Assembly (NCBI GenBank): GCA_024277605.1
Contig: JAJRUU010000063.1
Span: forward strand, 1 to 36,718
Origin: a bacterium
Lineage (GTDB): Bacteria > SZUA-182 > SZUA-191 > JAJRXT01
DNA length: 36,718 nucleotides
Direction of reading: 5' to 3'
In this document: positions 16,258 to 22,700 of the stretch, one piece after another
How the letters are laid out: every line of letters begins with the position of its first letter
How positions within the stretch are numbered: position 1 is the first letter of the stretch
The notes under the pieces: model-generated
Databases searched by the model: none
What the model was told of the DNA's origin: nothing
Seen by the model: the letters and a program-made list of their open reading frames with translations, nothing else
Program-made: the position numbers and the translations under genes

Positions 16258-16294
16258 CCAGCCAAAATTGACCAGTCAAAATTGACCAGTCAAA
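16253..16294. repeat. Three tandem 14-bp near-palindromes
   Basis: Three head-to-tail copies of ATTGACCAGYCAAA (16253-16266, 16267-16280, 16281-16294). Each contains TTGAC-CA-GTCAA, an inverted repeat (the first copy has one change). They end 17 bp before the ATG of the next gene, just ahead of its AAGGAGG. Tandem dyads at this place could be repressor sites, a polymerase slippage product, or both. Confidence 0.6.
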
Positions 16295-16311
16295 AAGATA
16301 AGGAGGTAATT

Positions 16312-16635
16312 ATGAGAGCCAATGATGAGGAACTGGAGCATGGCCGCTTTTTTGCCGTAATCGCTTATCTTGGCATTTTGAGTCTGGTAGCTATCATTTT
16401 CAAAAAGTCGAATAACTTTGCCGTATTTCATGGTAAGCAGGGCTTAATCCTGTTTATTTGGGAAGTCGGCGCCTTGGTGGTGAGCATTATACCAGTGGTT
16501 GGCTCGCTGATCCTGGGGGTATCCTTGCTGGTTTGTTTTATATTCTCGATAATGGGTATAGTACAGGCGTGGCTGGGGGTATACTGGAAGTTGCCGGGCG
16601 CTTTAGGGAGATGGGCCGAACAGCTTGAGCTGTAA
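16312..16635 (+). CDS. Small DUF4870-like membrane protein
   Basis: A 107-residue protein with about three hydrophobic segments (FFAVIAYLGILSLVAIIF, LILFIWEVGALVVSIIPVVG, LILGVSLLVCFIFSIMGIVQ) and the FAVFHGKQGLILF motif. The arrangement 'aylgil...i...f..fH.kQgl' is typical of DUF4870/DUF4870-like inner-membrane proteins of unknown function. The ATG at 16312 is chosen over the upstream in-frame start because AAGGAGGTAATT precedes it directly. It follows ccmD by 54 bp, but no functional tie to cytochrome assembly is evident. Confidence 0.7.
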   Translation: MRANDEELEHGRFFAVIAYLGILSLVAIIFKKSNNFAVFHGKQGLILFIWEVGALVVSIIPVVGSLILGVSLLVCFIFSIMGIVQAWLGVYWKLPGALGRWAEQLEL

Positions 16636-16776
16636 ATCATTAGGATGCCCTGAACAATTGCCTGTATCGCAAGATAAAGTGTGCTTTTTGCCCATATTTT
16701 GCCAGAGTGTTTGAAATAACAACAGTGGTTGTTTGTAAATCAAATACACTATTTCAGTATTCTACTCCTTATATCA

Positions 16777-16890
16777 AGTTGCAATCAAACATATACTAAA
16801 TGGGTAGGGAGGACTTTAGCCCTCCGCTCTTTGGTCGGCCTGAAGGCCGACCTACCCGAGTGATAAATTAGTATCATTTTGAGTGCAACT
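16777..16890. mobile_element. 114-bp MITE-like element with 23-bp imperfect inverted ends
   Basis: The left arm starts AGTTGCAATCAAA (16777-16799) and the right arm ends GAGTGCAACT (16868-16890). The arms pair at 19 of 23 positions. The inside is a strong nested stem: GGGTAGG (16802-16808) with CCTACCC (16851-16857), containing GGTCGGCC-TGAA-GGCCGACC and GGAGG...CCTCC. Non-coding, in the long gap upstream of pilA. Confidence 0.65.
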
Positions 16891-17270
16891 CGGCATTAAA
16901 CCCCTTCATCCGAAGGGGTATTCATTCCGTATACAGCTCGAGGCGAGATAAGCCTAAACCCGCTGTCTGCAAGGGTTAATTCCCGAAATGTGTTTATTTG
17001 TGTGACGAATGAGCTACTATCGTTCTGGTGTAAATTCCAGATGGAGGGGAAACACCCGAAAAAAATATGCTTTTATATTTCAATATGATAGCCTGATATA
17101 GACCGATGTTGTGGTATTTATCCCCGAAAAATGATTGATAAGAATCAAGCGCTTCATTGTTCGCGGTAGGATGCAAGCGTTGCTTTCTCTGGAACATATT
17201 GCTAATATATATAATTATTTCAACGTGATAGCAATATCTATCAGGTAGAGTGACTGATTTATCAAGAAAA
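16891..17270. other. Gene-free region upstream of pilA with serial hairpins
   Basis: No gene is supported here. Several small stems follow one another: ACCCCTT/AAGGGGT (16900-16919), AGGC/GCCT (16941-16955), AACCC/GGGTT (16957-16977) and TCTGG/CCAGA (17024-17041). They could be part of a small RNA or leader, or remnants of repeats. The area just upstream of the sigma-54 promoter is where an enhancer-binding activator such as PilR would bind, but I see no recognisable site. Confidence 0.3.
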
Positions 17271-17286
17271 TGGCACACCGCTTGCA
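17271..17286 (+). promoter_or_regulatory. Sigma-54 (-24/-12) promoter of pilA
   Basis: TGGCACACCGCTTGCA matches the sigma-54 consensus (TGGCACRNNNNTTGCW) at every defined position, with the invariant GG and GC 10 bp apart. The predicted start is about 12 bp downstream (about 17297), leaving a leader of about 55 nt to the prepilin ATG at 17352. Sigma-54 with the PilS/PilR two-component system is the known mode of pilA control in Pseudomonas, Myxococcus and Geobacter. No pilR/pilS is in the window. Confidence 0.85.
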
Positions 17287-17351
17287 ACCAAGAAAGAGCA
17301 AGGAACGAAGGAAAGTTCTTAAACTCAACCCTGGTAAAGGAGGTGAAAGAG

Positions 17352-17870
17352 ATGTTAAGGAAAATGCTAAAGAAGGACGAAGCTGGTTTTACCTTGATTG
17401 AACTTTTGATCGTGGTGGTAATCATCGGTATTTTAGCCGCTGTTGGTGTACCCATTTATTCCAGGTATATCTTTACCGCTAAAGCTTCTGAAGCGCCGAC
17501 AGTTATCGGAGCCTTAGTAGAGTACGCTGAGAGTTATGCAAGAGCTCATCCAGAGATCGTAACCGGTACTACATACACTGGATGGGGTATGTTGGGAAGC
17601 GATGCAGCCAGCACTGATGCGACTGGTTGGGTAACCGAGGTAGTTGGTGACGACAATGAATATTTCGACTACCTGTATGACGTTGATTGTAGTGCGTCGA
17701 CCGGTACTTATGCTGGCGATAGCGCACCGTGTATAATTGCACTGGGTAATGCTGGTGAATTTGCCGTGGCTGATGAACTGGTATATTTCATGGATCCTGA
17801 TAAGGATGGTAATCTTGATGAGAACTGGTGGTCAGGTAATGCGAGACTGCTGGATATAGTACCAGATTAA
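17352..17870 (+). CDS. pilA: Type IV major prepilin
   Basis: A 172-residue type IVa prepilin. A short basic leader (MLRKMLKKDEAG) is followed by F|TLIELLIVVVIIGILA. The prepilin peptidase PilD would cut after Gly12, leaving an N-terminal Phe that is methylated and Glu5 of the mature chain, which is needed for assembly. The hydrophobic helix runs to about residue 36. The globular part has two Cys (DVDCSAS and SAPCIIA) that could form the C-terminal D-loop disulfide. The ATG at 17352 is preferred to the upstream in-frame start at 17250 because AAAGGAGGTG (17336-17345) precedes it and the sigma-54 promoter lies between. It is followed by its own terminator, so expression is separate from the assembly operon. 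Confidence 0.93.
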   Translation: MLRKMLKKDEAGFTLIELLIVVVIIGILAAVGVPIYSRYIFTAKASEAPTVIGALVEYAESYARAHPEIVTGTTYTGWGMLGSDAASTDATGWVTEVVGDDNEYFDYLYDVDCSASTGTYAGDSAPCIIALGNAGEFAVADELVYFMDPDKDGNLDENWWSGNARLLDIVPD

Positions 17871-17893
17871 TCATCAATTAAAATCAGCAACTA

Positions 17894-17946
17894 AAAGGGC
17901 AGGAAAAGCGGAGAAATTCGAAGCTTTACCTGCCCTTTCTTTTTGA
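17894..17946 (+). terminator. Intrinsic terminator after pilA
   Basis: AAAGGGCAGG (17894-17903) pairs with CCTGCCCTTT (17929-17938). Inside, AAAGC pairs with GCTTT, giving a long stem with a single mismatch, followed by CTTTTTG. The T tract abuts the left end of the 184-bp repeat. Confidence 0.9.
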
Positions 17947-18126
17947 CCCGAAAAATTCGGGTCTTGTTATGGGGAAATCGACATTTACTTGAAAAACATA
18001 AATTTATCAGCTTCCCGCTCCTGCCGCCTCGGGCAAATAAAGTTTTATTGGGCGTTGGTTCATAAACCTTATCTTATAAGGGATGTTTTGCGAATCTAGT
18101 CTGAGTTTATGAATAGATCGGGTTGA
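17943..18126. repeat. 184-bp repeat, copy A
   Basis: It begins TTGACCCGA with the hairpin ACCCGAA-AAA-TTCGGGT (17946-17962) and ends TCGGGTTGA. It is nearly the same as copy B at 18619-18802, in the same orientation and of identical length. Shared blocks include AGTTTTATTGG and GGTTCATAAACCTTATCTTA. No coding capacity. The two copies bracket the zinc-ribbon/HTH gene. Confidence 0.8.
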
Positions 18127-18143
18127 GTAAGGAATATAAGGAA

Positions 18144-18602
18144 ATGAAACGGCCCAATAATTATTGCCCTAACCGAAAATGTTCAGATTTTGGCAAGAAG
18201 GGGCACGCTAATTTGACCTGCTATGGCATTTATGGTTTGCAGCAAACCAAGCTTTTGTGTTGTCGTACGTGCGGCACCAGGTTTTCCGAGCGGCGGAATA
18301 CACTGTTCTTTGGATTACATAGCGCCGAAGACACCATAAAGCGGGTAATACGGTGCTGGGCAGAGGGTAAGAGTATTCGGGTTACCGCAAAGCAGATCGG
18401 TATCAGCAAGGATACCGTGCACCGCATCTATGAGCGGGCTGACTTGCATTGCCAGCGGGTATTGACAAAGTTGATGCGGGAGTTACAATTGGAAAACTAT
18501 CCGCTGGAGGATTTAAGGTATTTGCTGGCGAAAAAGATGAACAAGCAGCATGTTCAAATCCGAAACACGGTGTTTGATATAAAGAAACTGGAATCGGTTT
18601 GA
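18144..18602 (+). CDS. Zinc-ribbon/HTH protein resembling the N-terminus of an IS1-type transposase
   Basis: A 152-residue protein. A zinc-ribbon (Cys8, Cys13, then LLCCRTCGTRFSERRNT with Cys40, Cys43) is followed by a HTH (GKSIRVTAKQIGISKDTVHR). This pair is the InsA-like N-terminal part of IS1-family transposases, which normally continue into a DDE nuclease. Here the frame ends about 50 residues after the HTH. The tail PLEDLRYLLAKKMNKQ recalls the family's 'DELwyFlaKK' region, but with the Asp-Glu-Leu changed, so catalysis is unlikely. It could be a truncated transposase or a captured DNA-binding protein. The ATG at 18144 has AAGGAA upstream; an in-frame TTG at 18123 lies within the repeat end. 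Flanked by 184-bp repeats. Confidence 0.65.
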   Translation: MKRPNNYCPNRKCSDFGKKGHANLTCYGIYGLQQTKLLCCRTCGTRFSERRNTLFFGLHSAEDTIKRVIRCWAEGKSIRVTAKQIGISKDTVHRIYERADLHCQRVLTKLMRELQLENYPLEDLRYLLAKKMNKQHVQIRNTVFDIKKLESV

Positions 18603-18618
18603 AGCGGAGCTACAGCCT

Positions 18619-18802
18619 TTAACCCGAAAAATTCGGGTCTTGTTATGGACAAATCGATATTTAGTTGAAAATTATAAATTTATCAGCTTCCTGCTTCTGC
18701 CGCATCGGGTAAACAAAGTTTTATTGGACGTTGGTTCATAAACCTTATCTTATAAGGGATGTTTTGCGAACCCAGCCTGAATTTATGAAGAGGTCGGGTT
18801 AA
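18619..18802. repeat. 184-bp repeat, copy B
   Basis: It begins TTAACCCGA and ends TCGGGTTAA, a perfect 9-bp terminal inverted repeat. The hairpin ACCCGAA-AAA-TTCGGGT is at 18622-18638. It is a direct copy of 17943-18126 with scattered substitutions. The TTAA-flanked inverted ends suggest a MITE-type element. Confidence 0.8.
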
Positions 18803-19089
18803 AAATGAAATAAGGACAGTTGATTTCAGGATATATAGGATAAGATATAATAATTAATGAGTTATCTTTGGAAATAAGTGAGTTAAGTTAAAATTTAGTT
18901 GAAATATTGAAATAAAAATATTATACTACTAGTTCAGTAGACTAGGTTCAATTATGCACATAAATAGGTATAATAATTGCACATTATATATATTGGGGAA
19001 ATAGATGGCAGGCAGGTATAAATCAAATAAGGAGGTGTTCGGTTTCTTAGATAGGGTTAAGTTATTTATAACTATTATATAAATGTAAG
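18803..19089. other. AT-rich gene-free stretch
   Basis: No gene recognised. A good ribosome site (AAGGAGGTG, about 19029-19037) is followed only by a 15-codon frame from the GTG at 19035. It may be what is left of the start of the prepilin-like remnant just downstream. Several AT-rich promoter-like sequences are present, none convincing enough to call. Confidence 0.35.
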
Positions 19090-19155
19090 AACTACAATGA
19101 GCGGGGTTTTGCGCTGGTGGTTACGTTAGCGGTTATGATGATAGTAAGGGTGTAA
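19090..19155 (+). pseudogene. Remnant of a GspK/PilX-like prepilin N-terminus
   Basis: The frame reads NYNERGFALVVTLAVMMIVR and then stops (TAA 19153-19155). 'RGFALVVTLAVMMI' is the typical N-terminus of GspK/PilX-type minor prepilins (peptidase site G|F, hydrophobic helix). There is no start codon before it: an in-frame stop lies at 19069-19071 and no ATG, GTG or TTG follows until inside the helix. After the stop comes a small tandem repeat, GTAAGGGT (about 19144-19163). The position immediately before pilM is where gspK-like genes often sit. I read it as a gene core lost by deletion. Confidence 0.6.
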
Positions 19156-19187
19156 GGGTGTAAGGGCGGCGTTAAGGGGGAATTAAC

Positions 19188-20750
19188 TTGAAGAAGAAAC
19201 AAAAGAAGACCCAGGCCGAGGAACGTATAGAAGACCTTGAAATAAAAGAACCTGAATCGTTAGAAGAAGCCGGGGTTGATTTATTTGAGTCAGTGGAAGA
19301 AGAACTTGCTATGGAGCAAGAAGCGTTTCCCGCTGAGGCAGACGAATTCCCGTCGGCTACAGAAGAGTTTCCTGCTTTTGTCGAAGAATTCTCCTCGACA
19401 GTAGATGAATCGCCGTCGGCTGATGAAGAGCTTTTCTCGACTGAAGAGTATATCCCTACACTTAGTGAAGAGTTAACCCCACCCGCAGAAGAGTTTTCTA
19501 ACGAGCAAGAAGCATCCCCCTCAACAGACGAAGAATTCCCATCAGTTGCCGAAGAATTTCCCCAGGGGGAAGAATTTCCCCAGGAGACTGATATCGAAGC
19601 TCCCCCCGAGCCCGAATCACCTCATGCGTGGGATCAAGAAGCAGAATCCCAGCCGGAAGTTACATTCCGTCAGGAGAGTCCCCGTAAGGCATGGAACAAA
19701 TATTTTTGGGGGCTGGACGTCGGGGCTCATAATATAAAGCTGGTTGGCATACAAAAAAGACTTAAAAAATTAATCCTGACCCATGTCTGTGTTGTGGAAA
19801 TCTCTCCCCAGCGGGAATTACCTGCCGAGGGGAAAGATATTGCATTAGTAGCAAACTCGATCATAAAATCCTTTGAAGGACTGGATCTGGAAAGAAACTC
19901 GGTAACCAGTGCAATCGATTGCGCTTCGGCGGTTGTCCGTCAGATTCAGTATCCGATCAGCGCCCGCCAGAAACTGCTCTCAGCCCTGCATTGGGAAGTC
20001 AGAAGATTTATCCCGTTTAAACCTGATGAAGTGGTGGTAGATGCCCAGATTTTAGATGAGTCGGGAAAAGACGGAAAGCTGGATGTTTTACTTACCGCAG
20101 TCCCCAAGGAGCAACTCAGTGGTCATCTCAAACTGCTGGATCAGGCCGGCATTAAACCCCTGACAGTGGATGCCGGTCAACTGGCGGTGTTGAATGCTTT
20201 TCTGGCGCATGATGGTTTGCGGCCGGAAGAGACGGTGGTATTGCTCGATATGGGCGCCAGGGCGAGTTATTTAACTATTTACGGCAATGTTGGCCCATTC
20301 TTTACCCTGGCCCTTTCGGTAGGGGGAAGTAGATTCACCCGAGAGATACAAACCCGCTGCCAATTGGCTTATGCTGAAGCGGAAAGTTTAAAATGCAGGG
20401 TGGGGGAGGATGTGCGGGATCAATCCTCTGATAGCGACACCTACTATCCGCTGCATGAGGCCTTACAGAATACGTATGAACTCATCGTTTCTGAAATCAG
20501 GCAGTCACTGGTGTATTATAATAAACAGACCGGTATAAATAAGTTTGATCGCCTGATCTTAACCGGCGGTGGTTCAGGATTGACTGAATTTCCCGAGTAT
20601 CTGTCGCGCAAGCTGGGTGTTCAGGTTGAGATATTAAATCCACTTAAAAAATTTGAGATTGATTCCAATACTTTTGATGCAAATCAGCTACGTGAGGTAT
20701 CTCCTAAATTATCTCTGGCGGTGGGTTTAGCCATGCGGGGAACGTTTTAA
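19188..20750 (+). CDS. pilM: PilM-like actin-fold pilus assembly protein with acidic N-terminal extension
   Basis: 520 residues. The C-terminal ~350 residues are PilM: FWGLDVGAHNIKLVGI (first phosphate loop), WEVRRFIPFKPDEVVVDAQI, VVLLDMGARASYLTI (second phosphate loop) and LILTGGGSGLTEFPEYL (adenosine motif). PilM is a cytoplasmic actin-like ATP-binding protein that binds the PilN tail and links the inner-membrane complex to the motors. The first ~165 residues are unusual: low-complexity, Glu/Pro/Ser-rich, with repeats such as DEFPSATEEFPAFVEEF and EEFPQGEEFPQ. Ordinary PilM (about 350 residues) lacks this. The TTG start at 19188 has AAGGGGGAA upstream. It heads the assembly operon and is followed after 19 bp by pilN. 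Confidence 0.88.
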   Translation: MKKKQKKTQAEERIEDLEIKEPESLEEAGVDLFESVEEELAMEQEAFPAEADEFPSATEEFPAFVEEFSSTVDESPSADEELFSTEEYIPTLSEELTPPAEEFSNEQEASPSTDEEFPSVAEEFPQGEEFPQETDIEAPPEPESPHAWDQEAESQPEVTFRQESPRKAWNKYFWGLDVGAHNIKLVGIQKRLKKLILTHVCVVEISPQRELPAEGKDIALVANSIIKSFEGLDLERNSVTSAIDCASAVVRQIQYPISARQKLLSALHWEVRRFIPFKPDEVVVDAQILDESGKDGKLDVLLTAVPKEQLSGHLKLLDQAGIKPLTVDAGQLAVLNAFLAHDGLRPEETVVLLDMGARASYLTIYGNVGPFFTLALSVGGSRFTREIQTRCQLAYAEAESLKCRVGEDVRDQSSDSDTYYPLHEALQNTYELIVSEIRQSLVYYNKQTGINKFDRLILTGGGSGLTEFPEYLSRKLGVQVEILNPLKKFEIDSNTFDANQLREVSPKLSLAVGLAMRGTF

Positions 20751-20769
20751 TATCGCCTAAGGGTATAGT

Positions 20770-21583
20770 ATGCAATTTAAGATTGATTTCTTAAAACCCG
20801 GTAATGCCTTTCCAAAGAGTACGGTTTTCTTCAGGCTGGGTAAAAAATTGGGGGGGGGTTCAAACCCAGCTCAGCGACCAGTTGATCGGCCGGGTGGGGG
20901 GCAGTATAACCACGTTGGTAATCAGCTTTGCGATTTTTGTATCCGCTTGCCTTTTCTTTTATCTCGGGGTGTATCTTCCCAGGGAAAAAAGATTGGTGGA
21001 TGTGGCTACTGAAACTAAACGCATTGAAAAGCTGGTCAATTCCTTAAGACAGAAACAAAAGCAGGAGCAATCCCAATGGGATACAATTAAACTTAGAATT
21101 AATCAACTTATGAGTATGAAGAATAAAGTGGTTACCTGGACGGATAAGCTAAAAGCCATCAACCGCAATTTGGAGCCTGGGATTTGGATTGACACTCTGG
21201 AGGTGAAACAGCATGCGGTAAGGGTTGCCAAAAAGAAAGACGCAAAGGGGAAGAAGAAAAATCGACGCCGTAAAAAGGGCAAAGAAGAAGATGAGGCAAA
21301 GAACAAGAAAGATAAAAAGGCTGTTTCTCGAATAACGGTAAGTATTAAGGGGTCTACGTACGCATTCCTTGAGAATAAACCCCTTAAGTTGGTTTCGAGA
21401 TTTATGGGGAATTTGATGGATGATCCTGTATGGGAAAGAAATTTTGATCTGGCCGATTGGACGATTAATACATCTGAAGCTAACATAAGTACAGACGATA
21501 AAGAAAAAGTGGATCTGGTTGAGAATCTTAGAGATAATTTAAAAACAATAAGCTTCAGATTGGAGTTGGAGAGAAAGCGATAA
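20770..21583 (+). CDS. pilN: PilN-like inner-membrane protein, out of frame at a G9 tract
   Basis: The ATG at 20770 (AAGGG upstream) opens MQFKIDFLKPGNAFPKSTVF, but this frame fails after a run of nine G (20850-20858). The next frame carries on with the body of the protein, QTQLSDQLIGRVGGSITTLV, with a TM helix, a coiled coil (KRIEKLVNSLRQKQKQEQ) and a PilN-type fold to 21583. With eight G the product would be one 270-residue protein. PilN spans the inner membrane, binds PilM with its N-terminus and pairs with PilO. An insertion of about 35 residues rich in Lys/Arg (AKGKKKNRRRKKGKEE) is unusual. The ATG at 20804 in the second frame would lack the PilM-binding N-terminus. Confidence 0.75.
20850..20858 (+). 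repeat. G9 homopolymer inside pilN
   Basis: Nine consecutive G follow KKL codons of pilN. One G fewer restores the full reading frame. Such tracts are classic slipped-strand phase-variation switches and also common sequencing-error sites. Confidence 0.8.
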
Positions 21584-21584
21584 T

Positions 21585-22610
21585 ATGAATACCCTAAAGC
21601 TGGGGTGGCTTATTTTGTTAGTATTGGCACTGGTTGCTGCCGGAGGTTCATATAACCTCTACCAAGAGCAAACTGTGAAAATGGATAAAAACCAAGCTAA
21701 CCGTGAAGAAGTAGAAAAATTGCAGGAAGAGCAGACACATAAAGTCGAATGGGAAGCCGATAAGGCAAAGGATATAGAAACCTTGAGGGAATTGGCCAAG
21801 TCTCAGGGCAAATGGTGGTTTCTGCATGATATTGAAGAGGAAATGGGAACGGAGTTTGTTCCGTATTTCCGCATTATCGGAGAGCTTAAAGTCGAGGATC
21901 AGCAGGATTACATATATATATCCAGAAATCTGGAAGTGGAAGCCAGCTATGCTGAACTTATCAGGTTGTTCGAGAATTTAGAACGGGAGCTGGGCTTCTC
22001 CATAGAAAACCTTAAAATTACTTCAGGGACGGCAAGGGGCGATAAAGATCGTCACCTAGCCACATTCGTCTTAAGCAGCCTGGAAATAAAAAAGAGATTT
22101 TTAGATGAACTCCTGAATATAAAACAAGAATCAAAACAGGTTAAATTGACAATGGCATCATTGCTCCTGACTCCGCCATGGACTGCTGATCAAACGCTGG
22201 CACTAAAAATAGATACTGTTGATCCATTCATCAAGCAAGATGCGCTTGCCATGTTCACTGTTCCGACGGGCACGAACAAGGAAACTGAAATGGGAATGCC
22301 CGCCATACTCCCGCCGATAGACTTGTCTCCGAGATTTAGATTGGAGGGTATCATAAAATTTCCCAACACTTATGTAGCCATAATTGGCCCCGACTATATT
22401 ATGCAAGAGGGGGATTGGCTGGAAAACATGCTGGTAGAAGATATAGATGCCCGACGTGTGACCTTAAAAGAAGGAGAACAAGAGTATTTTCTGGCTATAC
22501 CCGGGTTTGGTATCCAAGATAGTGGTATTACAATTGGGGGAATTCCCAAAGAAACATTGGGTGAGCAGCCGGAGTTTCCGGAATTCATGGAACAGCTTGA
22601 CGCCCACTGA
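21585..22610 (+). CDS. pilO: PilO-PilP fusion-like pilus alignment protein
   Basis: 341 residues. An N-terminal TM (LGWLILLVLALVAAGGSY) is followed by a coiled coil (about 28-70), then a PilO ferredoxin-like periplasmic domain: ISRNLEVEASYAELIRLFENLER is the typical PilO strand-helix, and SSLEIKKRFLDELL ends the domain. Residues about 240-341 add a PilP/GspC-like beta domain (RFRLEGIIKFPNTYVAIIG, MQEGDWLENMLVEDIDARRV, LKEGEQEYFLAIPG). PilP is normally a separate lipoprotein that contacts the secretin, so this protein may bridge PilN and PilQ on its own. It starts 1 bp after the pilN stop, and no separate pilP is present before pilQ. Confidence 0.82.
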   Translation: MNTLKLGWLILLVLALVAAGGSYNLYQEQTVKMDKNQANREEVEKLQEEQTHKVEWEADKAKDIETLRELAKSQGKWWFLHDIEEEMGTEFVPYFRIIGELKVEDQQDYIYISRNLEVEASYAELIRLFENLERELGFSIENLKITSGTARGDKDRHLATFVLSSLEIKKRFLDELLNIKQESKQVKLTMASLLLTPPWTADQTLALKIDTVDPFIKQDALAMFTVPTGTNKETEMGMPAILPPIDLSPRFRLEGIIKFPNTYVAIIGPDYIMQEGDWLENMLVEDIDARRVTLKEGEQEYFLAIPGFGIQDSGITIGGIPKETLGEQPEFPEFMEQLDAH

Positions 22611-22700
22611 CCGGGTTAGGAAATACCTAAGGCTAATTCAGCAAAAAACAACCCAAAGTGCATTACTCGATGTGCAGAAATTAGCTGGGAGGAAAAACAG

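Noticed and set aside
16802..16857. Strong stem considered as a tRNA or terminator
   Set aside because: No cloverleaf or anticodon arm and no T tract; nested inverted ends fit a MITE better.
17020..17070. GGTGTAAATTCC, similar to the conserved core of a cobalamin riboswitch
   Set aside because: The other B12-box elements (GGGAA helix, GCNGCCCC-type segment, closing P1) are absent and the downstream gene is a prepilin.
20804..20860. Alternative ATG at 20804 as the true pilN start
   Set aside because: It would replace the PilN N-terminal motif by an out-of-frame reading of the same DNA; the other frame has the ribosome site and a family-like start.
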